Assembly: GCA_022376515.1 (NCBI GenBank)
Contig: WTXI01000539.1
Span: 1 to 17,389 of the forward strand
Reading direction: 5' to 3'
Length of the DNA: 17,389 nucleotides
Source: Lactifluus volemus
Lineage: Eukaryota; Basidiomycota; Agaricomycetes; Russulales; Russulaceae
The position numbers and the translations under genes were made by a program. The notes beneath the pieces are model-generated. The model was not told the origin of the DNA. It searched no databases and saw nothing but the letters and a program-made list of their open reading frames with translations. This document shows, piece by piece, positions 9,318 to 17,389 of this stretch (positions are counted from its first letter, which is position 1; each line of letters begins with the position of its first letter).

Positions 9318-9322
9318 ATATC
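9318..9322. repeat. Right target-site duplication (ATATC)
   Basis: Copy of 3956-3960 directly after the 3' LTR. It fixes the LTR end at position 9317. Confidence 0.95.
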
Positions 9323-11014
9323 ACCATGGATGAGTCCTGCTTCGTGCAGTTTATTGACGACCTCACTCAATCTATGTCGCACCTTGTCCTGTTGTTCGGC
9401 TGAGAGTACCATCCCAGAGAGGGGTTCATACTTCGACTCGTCCATCACGACTGCACTCCAACCACCAGGAAGCGAGACAAGCTGCCGAAGCCTGGGAGCA
9501 AGACCAAGATCTGCAAGATAGCGATGCGCAATCTCTGAGTAATGTCTTGCTCTTGTGAACTTGACAATGAACTGATCGGTATAGGCGCTGGCAGTGAAGA
9601 CGAGGTTTCTGTCATCGAGTCGCCTGTTGTATGTGTACGTTATCTCCTCTCCGGCATCTTCGTAGGATTTCAGGTAGGGGAATCCAAGAGCTTTCTGCAT
9701 CCAATAGTCGACCTGAATTGGTCTTTCCAGTTCATTCTCTGCCATTACCTCAGCTTCAATGCTGATATATCGGGCTTCGATGTCCATCACCGTTTCCATT
9801 AGCGCATCCAAACTGGATGCAATCGCCTCCCTACCCTCTTCGTCCGTCCAGTGAATAGATAAATCGAATAAAGGGGTCAGAGCGTCGACCCTTATGCGAT
9901 CCCCGTCCCATACGCAGCCATAAAATCCCATGTATGACCCTACAATCATCATAAGCCAGTGAGCAACCCAGAAATCACACATACTTGCCCATGTCAATAA
10001 AGAGAATGGTTGGGAAACCAATCCCATACTTGCGGTAGCAGTGAGGATGATGGAGGGCACGGAGGAGAAATCTCCCATAGTACAATATGGCCTGATTGAG
10101 TACATGTCCCGGCGAACCGATCTCAAATTTGCATCCTCGAATAGCAGCTGGCATGATCGTAACAGGGAGGTTTCCGTCGGTCTCGTATTCAGTCCCTGGG
10201 ATAGTTTGAGGCAAAAACTCGAGGCCAGCACCCATCGCAAAGACATCCTGAATTGCTGTCCGTCGGTCAGACTCCTCTGGATACCATTTACACACGGCTT
10301 CAACAAGATGGTCGAGGAGAGTGAGGGCATTCTTAGAAGGGGGTGCCCTACACCGGTCTTTGAAGCGTCCAAATGCTCCATCAAGCAAGTCAATAGGAAT
10401 TGTGTTCCGTTCAAACGGGCGATTCATTCCAATGCAGTGTTCTTCTCCTACTATGTTTGTGAACTCCACGGGAAAGCTTAGCGAGAAGGGTGATAGCGGC
10501 ATTTCAATTTCTTCGTTGAGGCGCAACAGACCACGGTTTCTACAAGGTTCTTCGCGGAATCACTTAGTCTATTGTTCAGATAGAGAATCGAGACCATTAC
10601 TCACTGGCAACTTCAGGCCCAAAGTCAACAAAAATATGGAGATATCCCTGAGATGGTTTATCTGGCCACACCTCATAAATCTGTTCCCATACAGCACGTA
10701 ACGCTTCTGTGTCCTCGGGCTGATATGTGCCAGCGCAAATGGAATCTCTGACAGTGTGGAGATTCACATTGACCTATGAGATTCCATCCAGATTTCTAAT
10801 TAAATCAATGTCTACATTATAGAATTGTGATATAGCGCACCTTCATGAGGGTGAGGTCGTAATCCGTCACTATCATACCATGGAAAGGGGTGCACCGTTG
10901 ATAGATTATTCCCTTCAAATCGTAAATAGATAAAGTAGATGGGGCATTGATCAAGAAAGGTGACTTCTCTCCTTTGAGGAGACACCAGAATTCATAATTG
11001 ACGTCGTTCGCCAT
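9318..11014 (-). pseudogene. Crinkler-header/kinase-like protein, copy A, split by the Copia element
   Basis: Exons (minus strand): 11014-10841, 10773-10605, 10549-9989 and 9939-9318. Introns are 67, 55 and 49 nt, the last with a GC donor (GCAAGT). The first exon encodes a Crinkler-type ubiquitin-like header (YEFWCLLKGEKSPF, ending LTLMK). Exon 2 continues it (RDSICAGTYQPED, VWPDK). Exon 3 is a conserved middle region; its KIEIG...NQAILYYGR segment may be a degenerate form of the EIKNEIG-type nuclease-like region that precedes kinases in fungal relatives. Exon 4 is a kinase-like fold with VKF as candidate ATP-binding lysine, GLAPRL, and HGD at 9320-9328. The insertion follows in the next codon. 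All four exons are open with no frameshift; 525 codons can be read to a stop inside the LTR. The rest of the gene is at 3758-3960. Crinkler-type proteins are known or suspected intracellular effectors; the target here is unknown. Confidence 0.85.
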
Positions 11015-11127
11015 CGTAGTAGATGCAGATGTCTTGTACAGGGTGTTTAGGTGAGCCGAAATGACGCACAATTCCACTTCGGCAGTACCCGATATTCCCT
11101 ATCCACGCTTATCCAATCAAAGGATTT
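9391..11127. repeat. Large inverted repeat, left arm (partner 15405-17154)
   Basis: This arm contains copy A and its proximal promoter; the right arm contains copy D. The arms are 1737 and 1750 bp. The 13-bp difference is fully explained by what I see: an 18-bp in-frame duplication, three single-base losses in the last exon and a 2-base loss in the promoter of D. Other differences are scattered substitutions. Confidence 0.85.
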
Positions 11128-11381
11128 CCTGTTCCGGGTATGTGCAACCAGTGATGATTTAAAGTAGTAGAAAATCACGTAACTTTCACTGCTCCGTGCA
11201 ACTGCAAGCAAGGTTGAGGCCGACATCATTAGTATATTATATACCAGCAAAGGTTCAAGCCGACACTGTGGAGCACCAAATTCTCTGATTGGATAGCATA
11301 TCGGGGACTGCCAAAGTGGAATCGTGGCGTCATTCGGCCCGAACAAACGCTCTGTAGTACACGACATCTGCATCTACTACG
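11015..11381. promoter_or_regulatory. Shared divergent promoter between copies A and B
   Basis: The ATGs of A (11014, minus) and B (11382, plus) are 367 bp apart, head to head. Each gene has the same inverted CCAAT box in gene sense (CTGATTGGAT-like): 11113-11117 for A, 99 bp upstream, and 11288-11292 for B, 90 bp upstream. The same box is 97 bp upstream of D. A second shared element (AGCAAAGGTT-AAGCCGAC) is at 11246-11264 before B and 15351-15369 before D, but is missing before A. TATA-like sequence (TATATTATATA) lies at 11233-11243. CCAAT boxes are bound by the HAP/NF-Y complex in fungi; whether it acts here is inference. Confidence 0.6.
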
Positions 11382-11727
11382 ATGGCGAACAACATGAAGT
11401 ATGAATTCTGGTGTCTCCTCAAAGGAGAGAAGTCACCTTTTTCCATTGACGCTCCATCTACTGCATCTATTTTCAAGTTGAGGGAAATAATCCATCAACG
11501 GTGCACCCCTTTCCATGGTATGCTAGTGATGGATATCGACCTCATTCTCATGAAGGTGTGCTATATCACAATTCTATAATATAGCCATTGATTTAATTAG
11601 AAATATGGGTGGAATTTCATAGGTCAATGCGAATCTCCACACTGTCAGACATTCCATTTGTGCCGGTACATATCAACCTGAGGACGTCAATGTGTTAGAT
11701 GCTGTATGGAGACGGATTTCCGAATGA
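11382..11727 (+). pseudogene. Truncated Crinkler-header gene, copy B
   Basis: Exon 1 (11382-11555) encodes a header domain close to A and D (MANNMKYEFWCLLKGEK...). After a 67-nt intron (11556-11622, donor GTGTGC, acceptor CATAG), exon 2 encodes 34 family-like residues (VRHSICAGTYQPED) and stops at TGA 11725-11727. The stop falls at the point where family homology ends and the inverted sequence of copy C begins, so the end is a rearrangement breakpoint, not a point mutation. The 92-residue product would be the header alone, without the middle and kinase regions. Promoter and splice sites look intact, so expression of a stand-alone header is possible. Confidence 0.78.
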
Positions 11728-12390
11728 ATCGTCCAAGAGTTCTATTGGAATTGATCCTGGATCGAATGGTCTGTCCATATTAATTGAGCGTTCTTTGCCG
11801 ACAATTTTCACAAATTGTAAGGGTTCAGCCAGGTAATGATGGCGCCTTCTTTTCGATTTCAGATCGAAAGCGCTTGATTGCCAGATCCTCAGCGTCGTCA
11901 ACAGTGGCACTAGTTTCCTCGCGGATGCGCTTACGGCCTAATGAAGTAAGTATCCCTCAAAAATATAGCATTGAGACATTTACTCACCGGGGATTTGAAA
12001 ATCAAAATCTATGAAAATATGGAGATCTCTCTTCGGTGGTATCTCTGGCCATATTTCCGAAACCATGTACCAAACCTCTCTCAGCTGTGTACTAGCCTCA
12101 GGTGCCGGCTGGTACATCCCAGAAAGCATCGCATCTCTGATGGTGTCTAGGTGCTCGTTGTGCACCTGAGGCTGTAAGTACCCTCATAGGCTCGTTATGA
12201 TATAACACACCTTGAATAGAGCAAGGTTGAACGCCAGCACTCGTGCCGTGGCTGGAATACCCGGCACATTAGGAAAAGGGATCCGTTTGTGGATCTCCTC
12301 CCTCAGATCAAAGACCGTTGTCTCGGGTAGGGTGTCGATCGCGGAGGGTCCCGGAAGTCCCTTTACGAGGTACCAAATCTTGTATGACAT
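11695..12390 (-). pseudogene. Diverged Crinkler-header gene, copy C, truncated
   Basis: Exons (minus): 12390-12211, 12171-11988 and 11936-about 11700. Introns are 39 nt (12172-12210) and 51 nt (11937-11987). ATG at 12388-12390 gives a header beginning MSYKIWYLVKGLPGPS and ending LALFK. Exon 2 (LDTIRDAMLSGMYQP, EIWPEIPPK, LHIFIDF) matches A and D in layout and phase. Exon 3 reads to an in-frame TGA at 11825-11827; the family sequence (VKIVGKERSINMDRPF, IPIELLDDSFG) then continues in another frame, so there is at least one frame break. Homology stops at about 11724, fused tail-to-tail with copy B. Sequence divergence from A, B and D is much greater than among those three, so C is an older paralogue. 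Confidence 0.75.
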
Positions 12391-12744
12391 TGACCGCAAG
12401 GAGGAGAAGATGAATAGGCTACTGGTCAACTTTTGTATACATGTGAACTGAAATATACAACGCAACTCGCCCGCCCCGACCCCTATTAATTACGCCTCGG
12501 ACTGCCCCACATACCTCATGGTCCACTTCTCCTGGTGTGTAGTCGGATGTTTGTTCTTCTGCACCACCGGCCCGGGAGTCAGTAAGGTGCATTCGAACGG
12601 ATGCGTTCCAATGGCCATGCCCCGTCTGACACGGAGGACCACGACCAGTTCCCGTGGCCCGCACGTGGCCCGCACGTTTTAGGTAGGACGGATCGTCCAA
12701 TGGAGCAGAATCTGCCCCATACTCCTTACGAGACTTTTGGACAA
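12391..12744. other. Region without a recognised gene upstream of copy C
   Basis: This covers the 5' flank of copy C. Open minus-strand stretches exist (12419-12751) but are low-complexity in character and match nothing I know. No CCAAT arrangement like that of A, B and D is evident. A direct repeat of GTGGCCCGCACG occurs near 12655-12677. Confidence 0.25.
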
Positions 12745-13430
12745 CCCTCAAAGGTTACAGTACCAAGAACTGGAAGGTGTTCCACATCGCTCTCGAAAAC
12801 TTATACGATACACACGACAGGTCCTCAGGGACTTTGTTGAGCCAATCCTCTAAGTCCCGGCTGCACGATGAACAGGATTTCATCCAGTATTATCAGCGCT
12901 TCCTTGCTATCAGCAACCCGCTTCTCAGGGAACGACAGATCTCAGATGGGAACCAGAACACAGAGTTCTTTCATGGCTTCCATTCAATCAATCGTGGCTT
13001 ACTAGTCACTCGTCTATTTTCTAGGCACCCCCGCCATCCAGCTCACCAGCCTTATGACTTCAACGACATTTATGCCGTGGCCCGGGGTTACTTTGCTAAT
13101 GCCCAATTTCACCGGCCCCTGCAACGCCTACAAGACCGTGATGCCCCTTGGTCATGATCTGCGTCGTGACAGCGAGCGGAATCCGAAACGAAGACAGTCG
13201 AAGGCGACACAGACAATGCCGGCATCAGCTAGTCATTCCCCTTCTCAGCGCAGTTCGACAATCTTCGCTACTACCGCCCGCGACATCAAGCAGCACATCA
13301 CCACCTGCCATGAGTGCCAAATCTAACAACCAAAGTCCGCATTCCACCCACTGTCGCTGCCCCTGCGCCACTATTTCGCAAAGCTCATATCACCATGCTC
13401 ATGCCCTCCGCTGCTGGAAAGAAAAGGGAG
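12745..13430 (+). mobile_element. Decayed Gypsy-like retroelement remnant (Gag and integrase pieces)
   Basis: Plus-strand frames carry two recognisable pieces. The first (about 12765-13157) resembles the capsid region of basidiomycete LTR-retroelement Gag: WKVFHIALENLYDTHD, DFIQYYQRFLAISNPLL and FFHGFHSINRG. The second (about 13255-13430) resembles the H2C2 zinc-finger end of a Ty3/Gypsy integrase: ARDIKQHITTCHECQ, with CxxC at 13306-13317, then, one frame over, RIPPTVAAPAPLFRKAHIT. Protease, reverse transcriptase and RNase H that should lie between them are absent. Several stops and frame changes show decay. The superfamily assignment rests on pattern recognition only. Confidence 0.5.
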
Positions 13431-13432
13431 AG

Positions 13433-14290
13433 TTACCACCGATTGAAGTGCCAGTTGCATCGGGGGCGGGGCCATATCCTGACAATGAGCGGGCCAATTC
13501 TGGGGGTCCGTAGGAGTTTGTTAGCGTTGCTATTGAGGATAGTACAACTCCAGATCCTCCACCGATACCGCCGAGGGATGAGTGGGAGGGGCAGTACGAG
13601 GCGGGAGCTGTGCCAGGACGTGTAGTGGTGGGCGGTCTTGCCGGGACAATGGCGGGGCCTGAGGGAATGGGAAAAACGGATTGTGCGGGGATGGGGAGTG
13701 ATTGAGCATGAGTCGGCAGATCCGCGAGATCCAGTCGGCGGACGGCTGCTACTAGAACTGGGTCGGATATCTGAGTTTGGAACCGGCGTCGTTGGCCAGG
13801 CGGAAGAGGATTGGAGATCAACTCTCCTGAGGCGAGAGAGTGGGAGGGATCCGCGTCTTGTACATACCATGCACGAGAAGTGGCGGAAGGATTCTGAGGG
13901 CGGTAAAAGTATCAGCGTCGCCTTCGTACCAGGTGCTCATGCCAGGACGTTGAGACCAAGGAGAGAGGTAGTTGCATATATGCTTGATACGACCAGGGCC
14001 GCCAATGGGATCGTCACTGTTAGGACCCGGAGCAGCAGACCGTGGTTGTTGGTGCAAGTGGTGATGGGGAGTAGTAGGGTCGGCGGACGGATCCGAAATA
14101 AGTTCTGTAGATATAGAGACAGATACAGGCGGAGGTTGTTGAATGCCCTACTGACTGGCCATGTTGGCTGCGGCCATGGTGGCGTGGAGAGAAGAAAGTT
14201 CTCTCATCATTCGTTCATTGGCCTCCCGCTTATCGGCGTGAACGGTTTGAGCAAGTCGACGAAGGTTGTCAAGACGAGAAAATTTCTATC
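13433..14290 (-). mobile_element. Decayed minus-strand Gag-like remnant
   Basis: A minus-strand frame from about 14290 to 13818 encodes a charged coiled-coil-like segment (LDNLRRLAQTVHADKREANE), an in-frame TAG at 14148-14150, then a Pro/His-rich stretch and a segment with YEGDADTF. This is the usual look of the N-terminal half of fungal LTR-retroelement Gag. From 13870 down to 13399 further frames are Ser/Pro-rich without recognisable domains. It abuts the plus-strand integrase remnant at about 13430 in opposite orientation, so the two were joined by rearrangement or nested insertion. The long plus-strand frame over the same bases (13638-14354) has no recognisable features and I treat it as a shadow. 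Confidence 0.4.
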
Positions 14291-14299
14291 CGCAGTGGC

Positions 14300-15350
14300 A
14301 ACTGAACGAACGTTCACCAGCATGTTTTCTGGATTGAGGAAGAGAAAGGGATGAGCCAGGGACGGGAGGAAGGAAAGTGATGTGGAGGAAGGGCAAGGAA
14401 AACGAACCTAATGTGCCTGGGTCAGGTGCATTTGCGATAGTTGCCCTCCGTTTTCGGATGTGCCGAGCTTCCCGTACGTTACGGGGAAACGCCGGTGAAC
14501 GTCCGCGAAGGATGATGGGAGAGAGAAATTATTGGGAATATCCAGTGACCAACGGGATTGGTATTTGCTGACTGCGGGCACTGCCGTACTACGCAGCAGT
14601 CCAGAACGTGACGTTCACGCGTTCGCGTTCAAGCTTCAAGTTTGGTCGCTGGACAGACCGCATATCCCCCGTCCGAGTCGTGCACACCGTCTGCAAGCAT
14701 GGAAGAACCTGAGGCTCAAGTAAATGGACGTCCAAAGTTTGTTTGTGTGTTATTTCCAGTAAATGCATTTTCTGGCTCCGTCCAGTTCAACATGGATAGT
14801 TTTTCAACTTGAATGGGCATACCACAAATCCCATCGTGCGTGATGACCATACACTGTGGAAGAAGTCCAAATTATCAGATCGCTTATAAAGAGTTATTTC
14901 AGCTTATATTATGGACAGGAAATGAGTGGATAGCAGTCCACTTTTCTTGCCACTTTTGTTTCACTAAAACCTATAGGATGACTGACATAGGGTCAATAGG
15001 GCGCATCAGACAGATCGTCAGCGAGTGGCACGTGTTCGGTTTCTGTCAAGAGTGCTGCGTATGCCAGAATACCAGATCCAATCACTCTTTTCCTTGATAA
15101 ACGAGAACAACTATCGTCGCTAGAGCCAACCCTCGGGAACTGATCATCCGAATCAGGATACATCAGGAAAACCTCAACTGCTAATCTTGGCTAGCGTAGT
15201 GATAATTGAAGAATATGCTCTAAAGCCAATCTGGTGTGGTATATATCTTTGTGCAAGTCTTTGTGTGAGCCCATGGAATGTTTATACTGTTGCCTGTACT
15301 GTACTGTACTTGTAAATTATACTCTTTGTGATGATGTGTCATCCCCTCTG
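14300..15350. other. Region without a recognised gene
   Basis: I find no convincing gene, RNA or transposon end in this 1-kb stretch. Open frames are short and show no family signature. Small oddities are a near-palindrome around 14608-14622 (ACGTGACGTTCACGC) and a GTACT-repeat near 15295-15310. Confidence 0.3.
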
Positions 15351-15515
15351 AGCAAAGGTTTAAGCCGACCTGTCGGCATTTCCAGCATAATCAAGTGGAG
15401 CATCAAATCCTCTGATTGGATAAGCGTGGATAGAATATCGGGTACTACCGAAGTGGAATTGTGCGTCATTTCGGCTCACCCAAACACCCTGTACACGACA
15501 TCTGCATTTACTACG
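15351..15515 (+). promoter_or_regulatory. Proximal promoter of copy D
   Basis: This region is homologous to the upstream region of copy B from 15351 (AGCAAAGGTT element) and to that of copy A from about 15405. An inverted CCAAT box (ATTGG at 15415-15419) lies 97 bp before the ATG at 15516, as in A and B. Conservation among three copies suggests the promoters were duplicated with the genes. Confidence 0.55.
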
Positions 15516-17154
15516 ATGGCGAACAACGTCAATTATGAATTCTGGTGTCTCCTCAAAGGAGAGAAGTCACCTTTCTTGATCAATGCCCCATCTACTTTAT
15601 CTATTTACGATTTGAGGGGAATAATCTATCAACGGTGCACCCCTTTCCATGGTATGATAGTGACAGATTACGACCTCATCCTCATGAAGGTGCGCTATAT
15701 CACAATTCTATAATGTAGACATTGATTTAATTAGAAATCTGGATGGAATCTCATAGGTCAATGTGAATCTCCACACTGTCAGAGATTCCATTTGTGCTGG
15801 CACATATCAGCCCGAGGACACAGAAGCGTTACGTGCTGTATGGGAACAGATTTATGAGGTGTGGCCAGATAAACCATCTCAGGGATATCTCCATATTTTT
15901 GTTGACTTTAAGCCTGAAGGTGCCAGTGAGTAATGGTCTCGATTCTCTATCTGAACAATAGACTAAGTGATTCCGCAAAGAACCTCGTAGAATCGGTGGT
16001 CTGGTGCGCCTCAACGAAGAACTTGAAATACCTCTATCACCCTTCTCGCTAAGCTTTCCCGTGGAGTTCACGAACCTAGTAGGAGAAGAACACTGCATTG
16101 GAATGAATCGCCCGTTTGAACGGAACACAATTCCTATTGACTTACTTGACGGAGCATTTGGACGCTTCAAAGACCGGTGTAGGGCACCCCCTTCTAAGAA
16201 TGCCCTCACTCTCCTCGACCATCTTGTTGAAGCCGTGTGTAAATGGTATCCAGAGGAGACTGACCGACGGGCAGCCATCGGGGATGTCTTTGCGATGGGT
16301 GCTGGCCTCGAGTTTTTGCCTCAAACTATCCCAGGGACTGAATACGAGACCGACGGAAATCTCCCTGTCACGATCATGCCAGCTGCGATTCGAGGATGCA
16401 AGATTGAGATAGGTTCGCCGGGACATGTACTCAATCAGGCCATATTGTACTATGGGAGATTTCTCCTCCATGCCCTCCATCATTCTCACTGCTATGGCAA
16501 GTATGGGATTGGTTTCCCAACCATTCTCTTTATTGACATGGGCAAGTATGTGTGATTTCTGGGTTGCTCACTGGCTTATGATGATTGTAGGGTCATACAT
16601 GGGATTTTATGGCTGCGTATGGGACGGGGATCGCATAAGGGTCGACGCTCTGACCCCTTTATTCGATTTATCTATTCACTGGACGGACGAAGAGGGTAGG
16701 GAGGCGATTGCATCCAGTTTTGATGCGCTAACGGAAACGGTGATGGACATCGAAGCCCGATATATCAGCATCGAAGCTGAGGTAATGGCAAAGAATGAAC
16801 TGGAAAGACCAATGCAGGTCGATGATTGTATGCAGGTCGACTATTGGATGCAGAAAGCTCTTGGATTCCCTACCTGAAATCCTACGAAGACGCCGGAGAG
16901 GAGATAACGTACACATACAACAGGCGACTCGATGACAAAAACCTCATCTTCACTGCTAGCGCCTATACCGATCAGTTCATTGTCAAGTTCACAAGAGCGA
17001 GACGTTATTCAGAGAGTCTCCATCGCTATCTTGCAGATCTTGGTCTTGCTCCCAGGCTTCGGCAGCTTGTCTCGCTCCTGGTGGTTGGAGTGCGGTCGTG
17101 ATGGACGAGTCGAAGTATGAACCCTCTCTGGGATGGTACTCTCAGCCGAACAAC
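15405..17154. repeat. Large inverted repeat, right arm (partner 9391-11127)
   Basis: Contains the proximal promoter and nearly all of copy D, in opposite orientation to copy A. Homology with A ends at 17154, where A continues into the rest of the kinase domain but D runs into a tandem repeat. Confidence 0.85.
15516..17154 (+). pseudogene. Crinkler-header/kinase-like protein, copy D, frameshifted and truncated
   Basis: Exons are 15516-15689, 15757-15925, 15981-16541 and 16591-17154, with introns of 67, 55 and 49 nt at the same places and phases as copy A, including the GC donor at 16542. The header, middle region and start of the kinase-like region are open for 396 codons to a stop at 16875-16877. 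In exon 4 three single-base losses relative to A are visible: a C near 16868-16870, a T near 17076 and a C near 17122-17124. D also has an 18-bp in-frame duplication (MQVDDC before MQVDYW, about 16813-16848). The gene ends at 17154, before the HGD catalytic loop, so no complete kinase fold could be made even if the base losses are assembly errors. Confidence 0.82.
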
Positions 17155-17389
17155 CAATAGTCCATGTAAGGTTTTATAATGTGTCCCAGTAATTACTGTA
17201 GCTCCTTTATAATGTCCCCTCCCTAATATGTCCTGTCCCTTGCTTTATAATGTCCTATCCCTTGCCGTTATAATGTCCCCTCCCTCGCGATGCCATTATA
17301 ATGTCCTATCCCTTGCCATTATCGATTATAATGTCCCCTCCCTCGCGATTCCATTATAATGTCCTATCGTTACTACAATGTCCTATCCC
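17155..17389. repeat. Minisatellite with a 58-bp two-part unit
   Basis: Repeats begin with TTATAATGTCC at 17207, 17245, 17268, 17296, 17326 and 17354, and a looser copy is at 17174. From 17245 two unit types alternate: type A (28 bp, TTATAATGTCCCCTCCCTCG...) at 17268 and 17326, and type B (23-30 bp, TTATAATGTCCTATCCCTTG...) at 17245, 17296 and 17354. The A+B pair gives a 58-bp period (17268 to 17326; 17296 to 17354). The array runs off the right edge of the window. Confidence 0.85.

Noticed and set aside
13638..14354. Long plus-strand open frame of 238 codons
   Set aside because: No domain or motif is recognisable, and its composition (Arg/Gly-rich) looks like the antisense of a Ser/Pro-rich Gag remnant on the other strand.
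14590..14640. Near-palindrome ACGTGACGTTCACGC as a transposon end
   Set aside because: No matching terminal repeat or target duplication was found nearby.
17155..17389. CRISPR array or telomere repeat at the right end
   Set aside because: The units are contiguous and variable in length, without unique spacers, and do not match the fungal TTAGGG telomere unit. The eukaryotic context also rules out CRISPR.
1..17389. tRNA, rRNA or other structured RNA genes
   Set aside because: I found no cloverleaf-like sequence or rRNA core motif. The only tRNA-related signal is the primer binding site complementary to initiator tRNA.

Overview
The window looks like an accessory, repeat-rich stretch of a filamentous basidiomycete genome, probably an Agaricomycete. 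Three things suggest this: dense 49-67 nt spliceosomal introns, a multi-exon seven-helix DUF6534-type membrane protein, and a family of Crinkler-header/kinase-like proteins of the kind expanded in basidiomycetes. A Ty1/Copia retrotransposon and decayed retroelement debris also fit.

Layout. 1-800: nothing firmly recognised. 801-1803 (-): a probable four-exon gene of unknown function. 1876-3553 (+): a structurally intact DUF6534-type membrane protein gene that I reassembled from 12 short exons; it is invisible as a single open frame. 3758-3960 (-): the severed 3' end of a kinase-like gene. 3961-9317: a complete Copia retrotransposon, 5357 bp, with two 485-bp LTRs identical by eye, a 5-bp target duplication ATATC, a half-tRNA-type primer binding site, gag, protease, integrase, reverse transcriptase, RNase H and a polypurine tract. 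Two single-base losses break its reading frame.

9318-12390 and 15516-17154: four copies (A, B, C, D) of one Crinkler-header gene family in alternating orientation. A (-) is open across all four exons, but the retrotransposon sits inside its kinase catalytic loop. B (+) is head-to-head with A and keeps only the header domain. C (-) is a diverged paralogue fused tail-to-tail to B. D (+) is a near-identical inverted copy of A, 4.3 kb away, with three single-base losses in its last exon and an abrupt end at a tandem repeat (17155-17389). Between C and D lie decayed Gag and integrase fragments of a second, Gypsy-like retroelement in both orientations (about 12745-14290).

The only gene that looks fully functional is the DUF6534 membrane protein. 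The Crinkler/kinase locus reads as a fast-duplicating family caught in the act of inactivation by a young transposon insertion. All exon structures are inferred from splice consensus, reading phase and comparison between copies in the window; no transcript data were available.
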